Program-made: the position numbers and the translations under genes
In this document: positions 43,273 to 55,475 of the stretch, one piece after another
How positions within the stretch are numbered: the first letter of the stretch is position 1
Layout: each line of letters begins with the position of its first letter
The notes under the pieces: model-generated
What the model was told of the DNA's origin: nothing
What the model saw: only the letters and a program-made list of their open reading frames with translations
Databases searched by the model: none
Source: Ceratothoa steindachneri
Taxonomy: Eukaryota > Arthropoda > Malacostraca > Isopoda > Cymothoidae
Direction of reading: 5' to 3'
Assembly (NCBI GenBank): GCA_963969495.1
Contig: OZ018321.1
Location: forward strand, 69,143,035-69,207,034
Length of the DNA stretch: 64,000 nucleotides

Positions 43273-44502
43273 TGCCTCTCCAAAATAAAGGTAACGCGTT
43301 CACTGAGTTTTGTATGTTTTTTATCACTAATTTGTTTCAGAATCCTTTAGTTTAGAGTAAACCAATATGGCAACATTCAGTAATGTCTCTGACGTAGCAA
43401 ACACCTTGTATAGATGTTATAACTGTCCTAATTTTTACAGGAGCTGCGAGAATGAAGATGCGTGGAAAGGCCATTACACCATTTGATAAAGGACTTATCT
43501 CAAGCGAAACAGGTATAAGCATTATGACTATACAGAGAGCAATTACACGCTTAAAACAAGATAGCGAAGCCGGTTAATCTTGTACCAAATATGGTAGTCA
43601 TCGAATTCCTGACGAAAGGGAGAGGCGCTCCTTGAAGCGTTTGGTTAAGAAAAATCGGCGTTGCTCCACACAACAGTTAACCAGCATACTCTGTGAAGGT
43701 CCAAAAATGACTTCAACAAGACCTTTGCGTCGTGAACTGAAAAATATGCATGTACGCACTTGATCCTTGATCAGGAAGTCACTTGTGACGGAAACTAATC
43801 GAGAAAAAAGGCATCAGTTCCCCAAAGAACATAAAAACTGTTGTTTAGAGAATTGTAAACGTATCATGTGGTCCGATAAATCTAGGTTTACCCTCTTTCG
43901 GAGCGATTGGCGCATTAGAGTATGGAGAAAACCTCATAAAGCATTGGTACATTATGCATTGTCCCCTTCGTGCAGGCTTCTACAGCTAGTGTGATGGTCT
44001 GGTGATGTTTGCCTAGGCTCAACATTGACATTAATCTGCCAGCCTCTTCAGCAAAAAGATGAAGTTCCGCAAGTATTTGCAGATCCTGGACGATCAAGTC
44101 ACCCCTCCCTCTTAATGGACTTCTTTTTTCCTTATGGCAATGCAATTTTTCAGGACGATAACGCACGCATCCACCGGTCTAACATCGTCAAAGATTGGTT
44201 TCCCAGCATGAGGGATGATTTCGGCATATTGTGTGGCCACCACAGTCCACATATTTAAATCCAATAGAGAATTTATGGGAAGAGTATAAGAGGGAACCCC
44301 AAGCCTCATCGCCTCTTTCATCACCAATGAGCGAGTTAGGTCTACGGCTGCTGGAATTAAGCCGAAATCTAAGCTAAAGAAGATGCAAAATCTTGTAAAA
44401 TCGATTCCAGATAGGATAACAGCTGTACTTCTATAGAGAGGAGGTCCAATAGCTTATTAAATAATTACTACGCTGAACGACCTTTATTTTGGCCAGCCAC
44501 TG
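43270..44502 (+). mobile_element. Tc1-like transposon with recognisable ends
   Basis: Left end CACTGCCTCTCCAAAATAAA (43270) and right end, on the other strand from 44502, CAGTGGCTGGCCAAAATAAA share an imperfect terminal repeat. TA follows the right end (44503-44504), and a TA run lies at the left. The 1.23-kb interior is a single transposase pseudogene, the usual size for an autonomous Tc1 element. Confidence 0.85.
43453..44440 (+). pseudogene. Tc1-like transposase pseudogene
   Basis: From ATG 43453 it reads MKMRGKAITPFDKGLISSET and GISIMTIQRAITRLK (helix-turn-helix), then RSLKRLVKKNRRCSTQQL and TRPLRRELKNMHV. The catalytic core follows: CKRIMWSDKSRFTLFRSD (first Asp) and [18 protein letters not shown] (second Asp). 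Near 44235, in a shifted frame, comes [19 protein letters not shown], where the third acid of the usual SPDLNP is Y. Stops at 43575 and 43761 and frameshifts near 43960-44150 also disable it. Confidence 0.85.
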
Positions 44503-44773
44503 TATAATTTCCATCACACACAAATTTTGGTTTGGATTAATGTTGAAATGGGATAGGTATTAGGGATAACCACACGGCATGAGGTAGATACACGATGGAT
44601 TGAATACAACAAGATATCTATGAAAATAAATTGTAGTTAAGAATTAACAGCTAATAAGACAAAGAGATATCAATTGATTGGATATAATACAAGATACTAA
44701 TTGATATAAAACTAAGTAGTGATGGGAGATATGCTAAGTATGAAAGAATCAAAGAGAAAAGGACCTTACTTCC

Positions 44774-45715
44774 TGGCTTCCCCAGCTCGCCGTTGACTGC
44801 TCTAAATTCGTCTGCCTTATATACTGAGAAAATTAGAACAATGGAAAGACCATTAAGTTGGCATCGCGCCTTCGCGAAATAGAACCTTATTGCGACCCAA
44901 GGCAATTAAGGAAGTCCGTTGGCGATGAATCTCTCTCCTCGTCTAAATAATTTCGGGGTATATATTCGACAGTTTGGAATTCACAGACAGATTGTGTCTG
45001 AAGCCGCCGTCCAGCATGTTAGCTGTAACGTCTTCATTAGTCGAGAGGGAATCGACTACATTCTCGTCCAGAGAAGAATTGAGTAATGGTGGAAAAACCA
45101 AGGAAGAGATATTCGTCACTCAGTGTCGTTCGTGGATATAGTTAGGCGCGCCTTAACCCTTCTTACCACGTCTACAGATTTTAAGGATTGGAAAAACCAT
45201 CCCTGAAGCACGCTCCGTTTGCTCCTTAAGGAAAAGAGCCCCCCCCCTCCAATTTCAGTTTCCCGTCCAGTGATACGCCCACAAGTTCAAGGTCGAACTT
45301 ACGTACCTGGTCCTACTCGCCGCACATCAAGGTATAAGGGATTTAACTCCCACCTCGTCACGCTTATCCCACCTTTACCGCGTCGATTGTCAAGGATTCT
45401 CTTTGCTCTAGAACTTGCATAATCATAAAATCATTACTTAATTAAATGTCCCTCGGTTCAAACTTAAATGATAGTGTTAAACATCTTATTAGTGAACCGT
45501 AAATCTTAAATTGCACTGCCATTTAACTTGCGCTATATGTATGTGTAAACTTTAGTCCTATTAAAGTATATTTTTGTAGCCGTGTTTAAATATTCCTTGG
45601 CCTAGCAGCTGTGTATTCAAAACACTCTTAGAGCCATCCCCAGCTGAAGCCTTAATTTCGGTCGGCCAGAAGGCCAGTGTGTCTATAACGGCGTACATCC
45701 AGTCATACCACGAAA
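44774..45715 (+). repeat. 5' LTR of the second Gmr1-like element
   Basis: Aligned with 47758-48614 from TTCCCC-GCTCGCCGTTGACTG to CATACCACRA. Shared blocks include AATTCGTCTGCCTTATATAC, with a TATA-like box. The left copy has about 36 extra bases near 44960-44997 and other indels. Similarity is roughly 85-90% by eye. Confidence 0.75.
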
Positions 45716-45721
45716 TATAAC

Positions 45722-45731
45722 TGGTGTCAGG
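45722..45731 (+). promoter_or_regulatory. Candidate primer-binding site
   Basis: TGGTGTCAGG, 6 nt after the LTR end, parallels TGGTATCAGG in the copy at 34.7-40.7 kb. Confidence 0.55.
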
Positions 45732-46103
45732 TATGGGGTTTGAAAAAAATTCTCCCCTACCTGATTTTTTGCTATTCATTTTAAGATCATTATTTCCAGC
45801 CCATACAGTTGAAAGTGTCAAGAATATTCAAGCAAAAATATTAGGACATTTATTTTTGATAATAGGCACTTATATATTCTTTTTTAGTTGAGAGTTTTTA
45901 ATTGAGACAAGATACCACTAATCAGGTTCCCTAGTAGGTTATTTTCTTTTTCTGGTGTGCATAATTAATTAAAAACTTTAGTAAGTTTTTTTCGGGGGGG
46001 GGGGGATAATTTTTAATTACAAGTAGGTTAGATTCGTTAGAAAGAGCTTTATTTGTTCTGGTAAGCTGCCTTGTGTACCGAAAAACGAACGCAGCACATT
46101 CAG

Positions 46104-46930
46104 GATGTCTTCGTTCGATCGTTTTCATAAGCAGGGGCAGATCCCATTGCTATCAGGAAAAGATTTAATCGCTTATGTCCAAGGGTAAAAACGAAACGAA
46201 GGGGCAGAAATCAAAGCACACAGAGAAGCAGAAGAAATACAGAAAAGCACAAGAGTGAATTAAGCCGTGATCATGTAGAAATGATCAAATCCGAAGCACT
46301 GAAATTCAAAGCCGGCGACGAAATACTATTTTTGTTGCCGTTGGAGTCTAATAAGCTCCTATCTCAGTGGAAAGGACCTGACCACCTCAGGTAATAAAGT
46401 GTACCACGTCAACCTGTTGGAAAGGTACTACCGACGCGCGTGCGTTAGTAATGTGTTCGCTTTAGACGAAGAACTCTTCTTCGAGGCAACTTACCCGGTC
46501 AAACCGCTCTGCCTCGTTCAAACGGTCTGCATGGAAGCAGACGACGAATACCCTGTGCCGTCTCTCCCTTCCCCCCTAATCACACTCAGCCCCCGAGCTC
46601 GATTTTAACCCCCGTCTCCGACCCATCCAGAAGGCTCAATTGGCGAGCCCATTAAGTGAATTCTTGGATGTAGTCTCCGCAACCCCAAGTTGCTCAACCC
46701 AATTCACTCATGAGATTGTTTTAAAAACGCAAGAATCACTAAGAAGTAAGCCATACTCTATTTCCGTTCATTTACGCTCCGCGTTTAACGCCGAAGTAAC
46801 CTTTTATTTTGACAACGTGTACGTTGCCACCCGTACATGGGACCAGCACATACAGTCCTTTCCCGCTTTGTTAATCCCTTTCCGCGCACACGGCCCAACG
46901 ATAAGCCCGTCAAAGTGTCAGGTTGCATAA
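46104..46930 (+). pseudogene. gag start fused to integrase end, linker and gapped RT
   Basis: ATG 46104 opens MSSFDRFHKQGQIPLLSGKD then LIAYVQG-stop, cognate to MTQFEFFKAQG...LSGKEL in the other copy. After a short coiled-coil remnant it jumps to FKAGDEILFLLPLESNKLLS and QWKGP (integrase C-terminus), then KVYHVNLLERYYRR. The frame 46399-46608 has LVQTVCMEADDEYPVPSLPS (linker). The frame 46640-46930 goes from LRSKPYSISVHLRSAFNAEV straight into TFYFDNVYVATRTWDQHIQS: about 100 residues of RT fingers and palm are deleted in frame, and the catalytic YFDD is YFDN. Stops at 46186 and 46394 also break it. Confidence 0.78.
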
Positions 46931-47625
46931 GATACAATTAAATATCTTAGTTTTAATATGAGAAAAAATCAGATTGTCCCCTAAGAAGAAAAAGTTAAAG
47001 CCATAGCTGAAATGCCGCTTTCCTGGACGAAGAAGCAGCTGCGGTCATTTCTGGGTTCTGCTTCATTTCACAGGCGCTTCACTCCCAATTTCGCCACTAT
47101 AGCGTCACCCCTTAACGGTATGTTAAAGAAATCGGGACTGGATCATGTCTTTTGGATCCCCCCACCCCCCTGTGGTGTATAGCTTTAACCATCTGAAAGA
47201 GAAACTGATATCTGTTCCTATTTTGAGACTGCCGAATCAGAACAAAATTTAGGGATTCGGATTGATGCCTCTGATAATGGTAAAGGTGGTGCCGTCATGA
47301 ATTATGAAATTTTGGGAAGTGGATATCCCGTGGCGTATGTGAACAGGAAGCTGTCTGTCCGCGAGAAGGATTACGCCACCATTGAACTCGAGGCGTTAGC
47401 TATAGTATGGTCGAATCGACATTTTAGAATGTACCTATAGGAACCAAATTCGTAATTGAGAGTGACCATAAGCCATTATCGTACCTTCGTAATTTCAAGA
47501 GTCTGTTGCTCATGGAATATTAATTCCGTATTGTGTATATCAAGGGTACTCAAAATTGTTTAGCAGATAATTTAAGTAGAAATACTCTAGAAGACCCTAT
47601 CGCCATAACTTACAGATACCATTAG
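46931..47625 (+). pseudogene. RT thumb and RNase H of the second Gmr1-like element
   Basis: After a stop at 46928 it reads KVKAIAEMPLSWTKKQLRSF, then LGSASFHRRFTPNFATIASP (thumb). From 47250 it gives GIRIDASDNGKGGAVMNYEI, VAYVNRKLSVREKDYATIEL and EALAIVW. Shifted frames then give ESDHKPLSYLRNF and NCLADNLSRN. The four RNase H acids are visible but the frame breaks near 47180 and 47440. Confidence 0.8.
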
Positions 47626-47757
47626 CGTATTTCCTTGTAAATATGTTTTCAGATTGGTCATATATATAGGTTAATGGTTTAAAGATTTGTATAATAAACC
47701 TCGGTTGTAATGTGTCTTCAAAAATGGTTTAGAAAGAATTCTCCATCCCCACTCCCT

Positions 47758-48614
47758 TGACTTCCCCTGTTCGCCGTTGACTGCTCTAAATTCGTCTGCC
47801 TTATATACTGCGAAAATTAGAACAATGGAAAGACCATTAAGTGGGCATCGCGACTTCGCGCTATAGAACCTTATCGCGACCCATGGCAATTAAGGAAGTC
47901 TGTTGGCGATGAATCTCTCTCCCCGTCTAGATAATTTTGGGGTATGTATGAAGCAGCCGTCCAGTACGTTAGCTATAACTTCTTTGTTACTCGAGAGGGA
48001 ATCGACTACATTCTCGTCCAGAAAAGAATTGAGGGATTGTGAAAGAGCCAAGGAAGAGCTAGTCGTCACACAGTGTTGTTGGTGTAGATAGCTAGGTGCG
48101 CTTCAACCCTTCTCACCACGTCCTCGGATTTTGAGGAGCTGAAAAGCCATCCCCAAAGCACCATCCGTTTGCCTCTTAAGGATAAGAGCCTCCCCACTCA
48201 ACTTTATTTTCCCTAAGTTAGATTGAGCGTCCCGTGAGACGCCCACAATTTCAAGATCAAATTTACCTACTTGGTCCTACTCGCCACACTTCATTGTAAA
48301 AGGGATTTAACCATCGCCTCGTCACGCTCATCATTACTTAATTAATTGTCCCTCTTTTCAAACTTAATTGATAGTGTTAATCATCTTAGCAGTGAACCAT
48401 CAATATTTAATTGCATTGCCATTTAACTTGCCCTATATGTATATGTAAACTTTAATACTATTTAATTATATTTTTATAGTCGTGTTTGAATATTCTTCGA
48501 CCTAGCATTTGTGTATTTAAAGCACTCTCAAAGCCATTCCCAGGAGGAGCTCAATTTCGGTCGGCCAGTAGGCCAGTGTGCGTATAGCCGTGAAATCTTG
48601 GTCATACCACAACA
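47758..48614 (+). repeat. 3' LTR of the second Gmr1-like element
   Basis: Shorter partner of 44774-45715. It ends CATACCACAACA, which aligns with the end of the LTR at 36188 (CATTCTACGACA). No clear polypurine tract precedes it; the preceding bases are pyrimidine-rich, so the start may be off. Confidence 0.7.
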
Positions 48615-48870
48615 TGAAGGATTGAAAGAGAATTTTGTAATGATCTTTGAGGATATAGAAGGATAATTAAAGGATATGTAAGAGCTAATTAAAAGGTAAT
48701 GTTACGGATTTAACAGGATATTAAATAGTAATTAAATGGATATCAATTGGATGTAAAAAGAGGATCACAACAGGTAAAAGGTAAATTGGGTTCTCGTTGG
48801 AGAGAGTGGACGCTTACAAAATATGTTAGTATTTGTAGTTACAATATTACAACGCATTTTTAAAGAGTTT

Positions 48871-48872
<2 letters not shown>

Positions 48873-48928
<56 letters not shown>
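48873..48928. repeat. (TA)n microsatellite
   Basis: About 56 bp of TA dinucleotides. Confidence 0.97.
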
Positions 48929-48930
<2 letters not shown>

Positions 48931-49849
48931 GGTTGACGTATCACTCCGTTCTAGTGAATTTGATAATAATGTGTGCAGAGCTACACCACTTTAATATAGC
49001 TCGCCATCTTTACTGGAATAACTCATTTGCCTTGTTTTCCTGTAGCATGCTTGTTGTAAAAGTTTTCATACCTAATATTATATCTTTTATACGGTTCCAG
49101 TAGTTTATAATTGTACGCAAATTCCTACGCATTCAAATTATTTCCCATTTCAATTATTGTGGAGCCAGGTTGAGGCTGCCCCTCAGTCTCCACTCCCCCT
49201 ACTCATAATGCATATTTTGGAAGTCTCCATTATCTTTCCCTTTGATATATGGGGCGTGATAAAGACGACTTTGCTAGTTTTCTTTGTGCATTTGATTGTA
49301 AAAATATCTATTTATTGTAAAACTTCCGCGAAGGCTTATTTTGTGGGGCATTTTCTTCAAGAGAGATCAGTTTCTCAGGCTAATTTGGTTAGGTTGAATA
49401 CTACTTTATTAGGTTAAATTAATCCTCACTATTTTCACCTAACAAACTCATCCAACTTAAGTAAAAGTAAATGCAACTTCATAAGCTACAAGGAGGAGAA
49501 GATCTACAGGAGATCCTAAAGTAGTTTGGAACTTAACTGATTGCATAATATTTTCCTTCAATTTTTTTTCTTCATTAAAGAAGTTGTCAAGTATAATGAG
49601 TGTAGCGCACCTTTCCGGGCGCGAACACTTTAATATCTCCAGTTTAAGTTTATCTGGCTGTGTAACTCCACATTTTGATTTCTCCAACCATCGCTACTCT
49701 CTTTACAAAAGTATCAAATCTTTCACGTGAAAATAATCGCGTGTTTAGTTTCATAGTTAATAATTATGTATATTTTATCTAATTATTCATTTATGAAAAT
49801 GAACGAAAAAGCTCAACAAGATACAGGTGGCGGATTTCTACGTGAGACA
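48929..49849. other. Unassigned stretch with one protein-like minus-strand frame
   Basis: The minus frame 49457-49687 (MEKSKCGVTQPDKLKLEILK at its head, then CSRPERCATLIILDNFFNEE) is protein-like but matches no family I know. It begins with ATG and lacks neighbours. It could be a lone exon or a repeat remnant. Confidence 0.4.
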
Positions 49850-50115
49850 CACTGCCGAGCAAAAAAAAGAACGATTTTCCTTTACTAAAGTATTTTAAAA
49901 AATATGTTTAGTACGTAAATGAAATTTCATGGTGCATAAAGACAGCCATTTAATATATTTCATGAAGATTTCATTTGATCTAATTGTATATTCAAGAAAT
50001 TATATTAAATTAATTAACAAAGTAAAATATGGACACGTGTAAAAAAATGAGAACGATGTTTTCAGAGATATTCTAGAAGTTTCTTGAAATTATATGGCAA
50101 CACTTTGCTCGGTGG
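49850..50115. mobile_element. Possible MITE
   Basis: About 265 bp of AT-rich DNA bounded by CACTGCCGAGCAAA (left) and, inverted at the right, CCACCGAGCAAA. It has no coding capacity. The terminal match is only about 10-12 bp and no target duplication is clear. Confidence 0.4.
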
Positions 50116-52790
50116 ATAAGAACTGTACAACCTCCATTGTTGGCTTACTCACCTTGCATAGATGTCATCACATTTGAAAGTGACTCCTGAGCTTCATAAG
50201 AGAAATATTCACTTGAAGAGTTCGAGGAGAACGTTTTATGCCATTTCAAGAGAACTAGAAAGGTTCTAGAGTGTGATTTCGCACGTTCTAAAGATATACA
50301 TATCCTTGGGCTTTCGGTGAACATTTACTACAGCAAATCTCGTGAATACAAACATATTTTTGTCATTATATACTGATACACATGATACGAACTGGCTACG
50401 ATGAATGGACCGTGTGTCAAAATGCTATCAGGCTGATAAAGGAGACTTGAGACTGCATCAATAAAATAATTATCCGATATTATCACTACTTCAGGGGGGG
50501 AGGGAGTGATCGGGAATATAGATCATTCCTTACATCCATTTATTTATTAAAATGCGGGCAAGAGAGACAGTGAAAGTAAGTAAAAAATATTTTGCTCACT
50601 TGTCATACAGGGAATAATAAGGAAATCGTGCCATTTTTGTAACTAAGATATAAGTAAAATAAGAGTGTAATGGCATGTCTGTTATCTATTCCACTCTCCG
50701 TCTATATAACTAAGCGAAAACTTTCTATAGGACTCTACGCCATGTGATTTCAGTGCTCGGGCAAATTGTACTCCGTTAGATTTATATGATTAGCTTTTGT
50801 GAATAAACTTGATAGTCTTGCTTTTGTTTGGCCGAGAGACATTCTCCCTTTCATGTTAAATTAATTGAATTCGTCTTTGTACAATCTCTTAGCTTTTGTT
50901 GAAAATCTCCTAGCCATGTGTTTTTCAATTGTGGATAGAAAGTTGGCACAAGCCGTTTACCACCCTTAACTAATCAGTAACACTTTTGGTTCGAATTGTT
51001 CGCTTTCTCGATCGGTAGGGACCTTCAATATACATTTATTATAATTTTTAGGCTTCCACTTACAAAACTCGAATAAGGTTTTACTTTACTTTTGTGATTT
51101 TGTTTAAAATTATTAAAACTTGTTCATTAATGTTGGAAAAAGTAAATTTTTCAGGTTCTATTTTTTACAATATCGCGACGAGGAGAAAGGAAGGAAGGAA
51201 ATAAAAGAAAAATTTAAAAGAACTGAAAATAGAGGACATAGCTACAACAAACGTCATCTACACTTTGGCCTCTTAAGGACACTAGTGACTTTTTTCTATT
51301 AGATGTTTTCTTCTTTCGCAAAAACAAATTTCCATACTTCTAATATTCGTTATTTAGTTTCTAAGCTCCCATTTCTTTTTAAAGTAATTGTTTGTCGGCC
51401 AATTTAGCTTTCTTTTGTTCTGGCCTTGGAAATTGGTTTACACTATTACTTCCTTTTCTATCTTCCTCCTCTTCCTCACTCTTCGTGAGATAAATATCTC
51501 TATGAAAACTCCGCCCATTTATTCTGTATTACAGTAGAAAATATATGGGAAAGGCATACAGTTCAGAAGCGTCAAGATAGAGCGTTAGAAAAAGCAATTA
51601 ATTAACCAATTCCATCTAGATGAAAATTGGCCTACACATTAAAATACATCTTTTCTCTCTTCCTCCGGAGGCTTGGCAGTAACATGAAGACGGACCCCGT
51701 GGCCATTAAGAGTTTCAGGAACTTGGCTTTGACAAAGAGTGGTTGGAGATCGGAAATGGGAAGTTGGAGTGAATGAAGTTCAACGGGATTAGTAAAGAGG
51801 ATTAAAAATGTGATCTATTGTGTGTGTACGTTAAAAGGTGACTGTGTTTAGGGGGCTTCATTAGATTTAACAGTCTTTTTCAGTAGGGAAGGGGGCTTCA
51901 GGTGTAGATAAAGATCAAACAAGACCTGTGGCCGGCATGTTTGCGATAATGAAGCGTGTATATATTAGTACTTAAGATAACGGATTGGTTGGAAGAACGT
52001 GAAATGAACAGTAGGAGAAAGTAATAAATACGAAATTGAATAAGTATAAGATAGGAGAGAGAACGCGAAAGAGTAATAATCATAAAGCGCATTATGGTTC
52101 ACAATTTTTGAAGTTCTATGAAATAATGCGTTTTCCCTCTGAAACAAAATTAACGCTTGCTATATTGAGGAATATAACATGCCAAAATTCCGTTGAAAAA
52201 TCCAATTTAAATCCTTGCACGTGATTGATCGTAATTATTTATTCCAAAGTAAAAATAGCAATTTGAAATTTGTGTTTAGAGAATTACTAAAGATTTTATT
52301 TGAGCCCCTAAATGATAGGGAACAAGCAAATATATTTTATATTTATTTACAGATCTGTGCGCGTAGGGTGAGTTATGCTTATGTGTAAGGGGGGAGAGAA
52401 ATCAGCTTAGAAATACAATTGCGTATTTCCCCACCCAATTTAAGGGCCCTTCTCTCTTTCTACTATTCGAATTTAAAATTGTTGCAGTTGGTATATTTTT
52501 GCTCGTGGATTCCGGGGTTTGGTTTTAGGAGTCAGCTCTTTTACGCGGTAGAATTTTGTTTCTCAGTAATAAACTGAGACTTGGTATCATGAAAGCCAAA
52601 TCCCGTTCACTCATAGTCAAAGGTTTGAAGAGAAGATAAATTTTGACACGAATTAATCATGTACGAGTAGCCATTTTAGCATTTTAGGTCGGGTGTATAC
52701 TATTTTTTCAGTCTATAAAATTTTTATTCATCTTCAATTAACATTACAAGTATAAAATTGTAATAAAAGCCGTTTTGCTCTTATATCTAT
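50116..52790. other. AT-rich gene-free region
   Basis: No recognisable coding or transposon motif on either strand. Short frames such as 51120-51302 (Lys-rich) and 51898-52147 look like chance. A G-rich run lies at 50493-50505. Confidence 0.5.
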
Positions 52791-52791
52791 A

Positions 52792-54262
52792 CAGTAGCGT
52801 GCAAAAATATTAGAACTCATTTATTTCTATCATTACAGGTTGAATACAATAACTTACAGGTATAAAAACAAGTACGAGTAAAGTTTATGGAAATTTAGAT
52901 AAAAAATTAAAGTTATTAGCAGACAACCAATTTATAGAAAAATTAGTGTCCAAAATTATCCGAACGACAGCGAAGACAATCTTATATTGGCATATAACAA
53001 TTAAATTTCTAGTGGAAAAATTTTGTACAAGTTATAAAGAATTAATATTTAATGTGTAGTTTTAAATTGTCGAAGATGCTTTGATTGTTTGTACTACAAG
53101 AACGAACCAACTATTGAAACTATCGCACAGTAATCTTGCTCCATTTATTTTGAAGTATTTCTCAGAGTTCTCTAGAATTTTTTTGGATTCCTCTCTTTAG
53201 ACTTCTCTCTGAGAGTCTTTAAAAACATTCGCAATAAAATCTAAGTCTAGGCTCTGTCAAGTTAGTTGATAAGAGCGATGTAGTCGTCATCCAATAATGT
53301 TTTTGCCGACTTTACCATGTGGCAGGAGGCGTTATCTTCCAGTAAATTTCCAGGTTCGGATTCGGAGGCTCTCAGATAGGACAAAAGATTATATCGCAGC
53401 TATTCCTTGTACACGTGTGCATTAAGTGTGCCCATTAAGTGCCCAGGTAGCTTAGTGTCGTCTCTCGAAATTAAATCCAAGACCCATGACACTTATGGTA
53501 AACTTCACACTCTTTTTGGTGCAATTGATAGAAAATCTCCCGCCTGCTCTGCGACCAACGAAACTCAAAACAAATTGAACTTAGATTCGTCATTAAAGCG
53601 AACTCAGCTTTATTAGTCATGAGTGCATGTAACTGTGTGAATTCAAGACGATCCTTCATGTTTTTCAGACTGATCATTGTCTAAACCGCTGTTGTGCGAG
53701 CGTGAATAGTGTTTTTCTCCAGCTGGCATAATATAGTTGATGGCAAAGATCTCATTAATCTCTCGACAAAATGCTGCCGGGGTGTTGAAACTGTCCTACT
53801 TCAAAATTCAAACAATGGTTCAGTCTTCCTGTTTGAAGGTCTTCCTTAACATATCGCCTGAATTACGAGCCTTACATAAACATTTTTTTCAGAGGTCGAT
53901 AGAATATTATAGAATACACGTTGGGAGCACTTGAAAATCTTTGTAATGGCTTCAATTGAAATACCATCCTAGTTAGAAGCTTTATTATCTGCTCGCAAAC
54001 AGGGAGAGATGTGACAGATTTCTCGGTATGTTACCGGAAAATAATGCTGGTTCTCTCTACAAGAAAGCAAAGCATTTGGGTCATTTTGGACACTTCAATT
54101 TTACTATGAAATTGCTTTTCTGCAAATAACTTTTGTTTTATTCATCTAAATTTTCATAAACTTCACCTATATCTAGTTTATACCCCGACATTATCCTGTA
54201 AATGTTATGAAACATATTATAATTGAAATAGTAGAGTTTTGATACTATATGTCTTAAGATGG
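52792..54262 (-). mobile_element. Tc1-like transposon with long (about 190-bp) inverted repeats
   Basis: The left end CAGTAGCGTGCAAAAATATT (52792, preceded by TA) and the first about 190 bp are repeated in inverse at the right, about 54060-54262. Matching blocks include AGTTTATGRAAATTTAGAT, AAGTTATTWGCAGA and AGTGTCCAAAAT (52950 and, inverted, about 54085). The outermost right end is diverged. The interior carries a minus-strand Tc1 transposase remnant (about 53100-53700). Confidence 0.75.
53100..53700 (-). pseudogene. Tc1-like transposase remnant
   Basis: The minus strand reads NMKDRLEFTQLHALMTNKAE, then a block from the first catalytic region, decayed (FALMTNLSSICFEF where SDES.F is expected), then CEVYHKCHGSWI, and in a shifted frame LLEDNASCHMV (second Asp, DNAS.H). 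The third acid and the tail are not readable. The remnant occupies the middle of the inverted-repeat element and fits its orientation. Confidence 0.65.
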
Positions 54263-54652
54263 GTCCAATGGAGTGGGTCAAATTCAACTTGGGTTAGATG
54301 TTTAAAATGAGTTGTGTTATGTTTCATCATAGACATGCTATATGAGAGTAGACACCCATAGTTGTTTTAAATCTATAATGGTAAGGCATGGGTAGAAAGC
54401 AAAATCTAGAAGTGTTTTGCTGTTCGAGGTTGTCCTATCTCTCTTTTTCCCACATTTTGTCCTGCATTCGTTAAGGAATGAATTCGGATTAAAAACACGC
54501 ACGTGAACCCCACACCCCCCCTACCGGGATTGATCTCTTCCTTCTCTGTGCACTTGCCACAATTAGCATGCCACACGTTACGCTGAATTTCGTTCAGAGA
54601 CTAACAATTTAATACAGTATATTAGTATTTGATTAAATACAGAATGGTTGGA
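54263..54652. other. Unassigned stretch
   Basis: No coding similarity seen. Confidence 0.45.

Positions 54653-54721
<69 letters not shown>
54653..54721. repeat. (TA)n microsatellite
   Basis: About 68 bp of TA dinucleotides. Confidence 0.97.
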
Positions 54722-54724
<3 letters not shown>

Positions 54725-55079
54725 AGAAATAAACTATATGGGACATTTATTAGCAAAGTAAATTAAATTTCTGGAATATTTTTAACCTATTGCAGTGTTT
54801 CAAGCATTATTATCGAAACATTTTGAAAAGGTTTTGTTTCGAAATAGGGTGCCGAATTTCCCCTTAATTTTTCCTTTTTCTCATCTTAATTAACTTTATA
54901 TATTTATTTACTTTTTAATCATATATATCACTAAAATATTTGCATTAACAAACAAATAATTTATTGGCACCTCCAGTGAGCAATAAAAGCTCAACGATGG
55001 TAAGCTCTATTAAAAATAAATAATTTGGCTGGAATCCCTCTAATATTTATAGGCTATTTTAACTTTATTTTTTTAAATA

Positions 55080-55471
55080 TGTATCAAATTTTGTTTTTGT
55101 TTTGATTCTTGACTACATCTTTTGGTAGACTTTTCCAGGCTTGGACGATGCGGTTTCTCAAAACAAATTATCCCGGTCTTTTGAATTTCTACCTGTTCAT
55201 TTCTTTGTCGCGTCCTCGCTTTGCTATTACGCCTACCGAATTAAAAACATTTTCTGCATTCTCGGACATATTCATCAATAATTTATATTTCTACATATGT
55301 TCTCCCCTTTTCCTTCTATATTTGAGGAAAACGAGATTGAGTTTTATAAGCCTACCATTGTAGCTAAGATGTTTTATTCCCTTTATTATTTTCCTATAGC
55401 AACGCTTTACTTATTCTACGAGACTAGTATATTCTACATTTCTAGTTAACACATTATAACCTACAGGATAT
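55080..55471 (-). pseudogene. CR1/L2-like LINE, ORF2 C-terminal fragment
   Basis: The minus strand in several frames reads SLVEEVQRRYTR-like, then IKHLSYNGRLIKLNLVFLKY, then FVLRNRIVQAWKSLPKDVVK. These match the C-terminal tail of CR1/L2-type ORF2 (V.RR.T..I.G...L.Y..RL..L.L.SL..RR, and R....W..LP..VV). The fragment stops exactly at the TTAA that borders the piggyBac element, so piggyBac probably inserted into this LINE. Confidence 0.7.
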
Positions 55472-55475
55472 TTAA

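Larger units (their letters stand above)
44774..48614 (+). mobile_element. Second Gmr1-like Ty3/gypsy element, older and internally deleted
   Basis: Two diverged LTRs (44774-45715, 47758-48614) flank a 2.0-kb interior. In order the interior has a primer-binding site (45722), the gag start (46104), the integrase C-terminal part (about 46270-46450), the linker (46450-46600), an RT with a large gap (46620-47170) and RNase H (47240-47600). Gag is fused almost directly to the end of integrase, so capsid, protease and integrase core are gone. Integrase again lies upstream of RT. No target duplication could be matched, and the exact outer LTR ends are uncertain. Confidence 0.78.
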
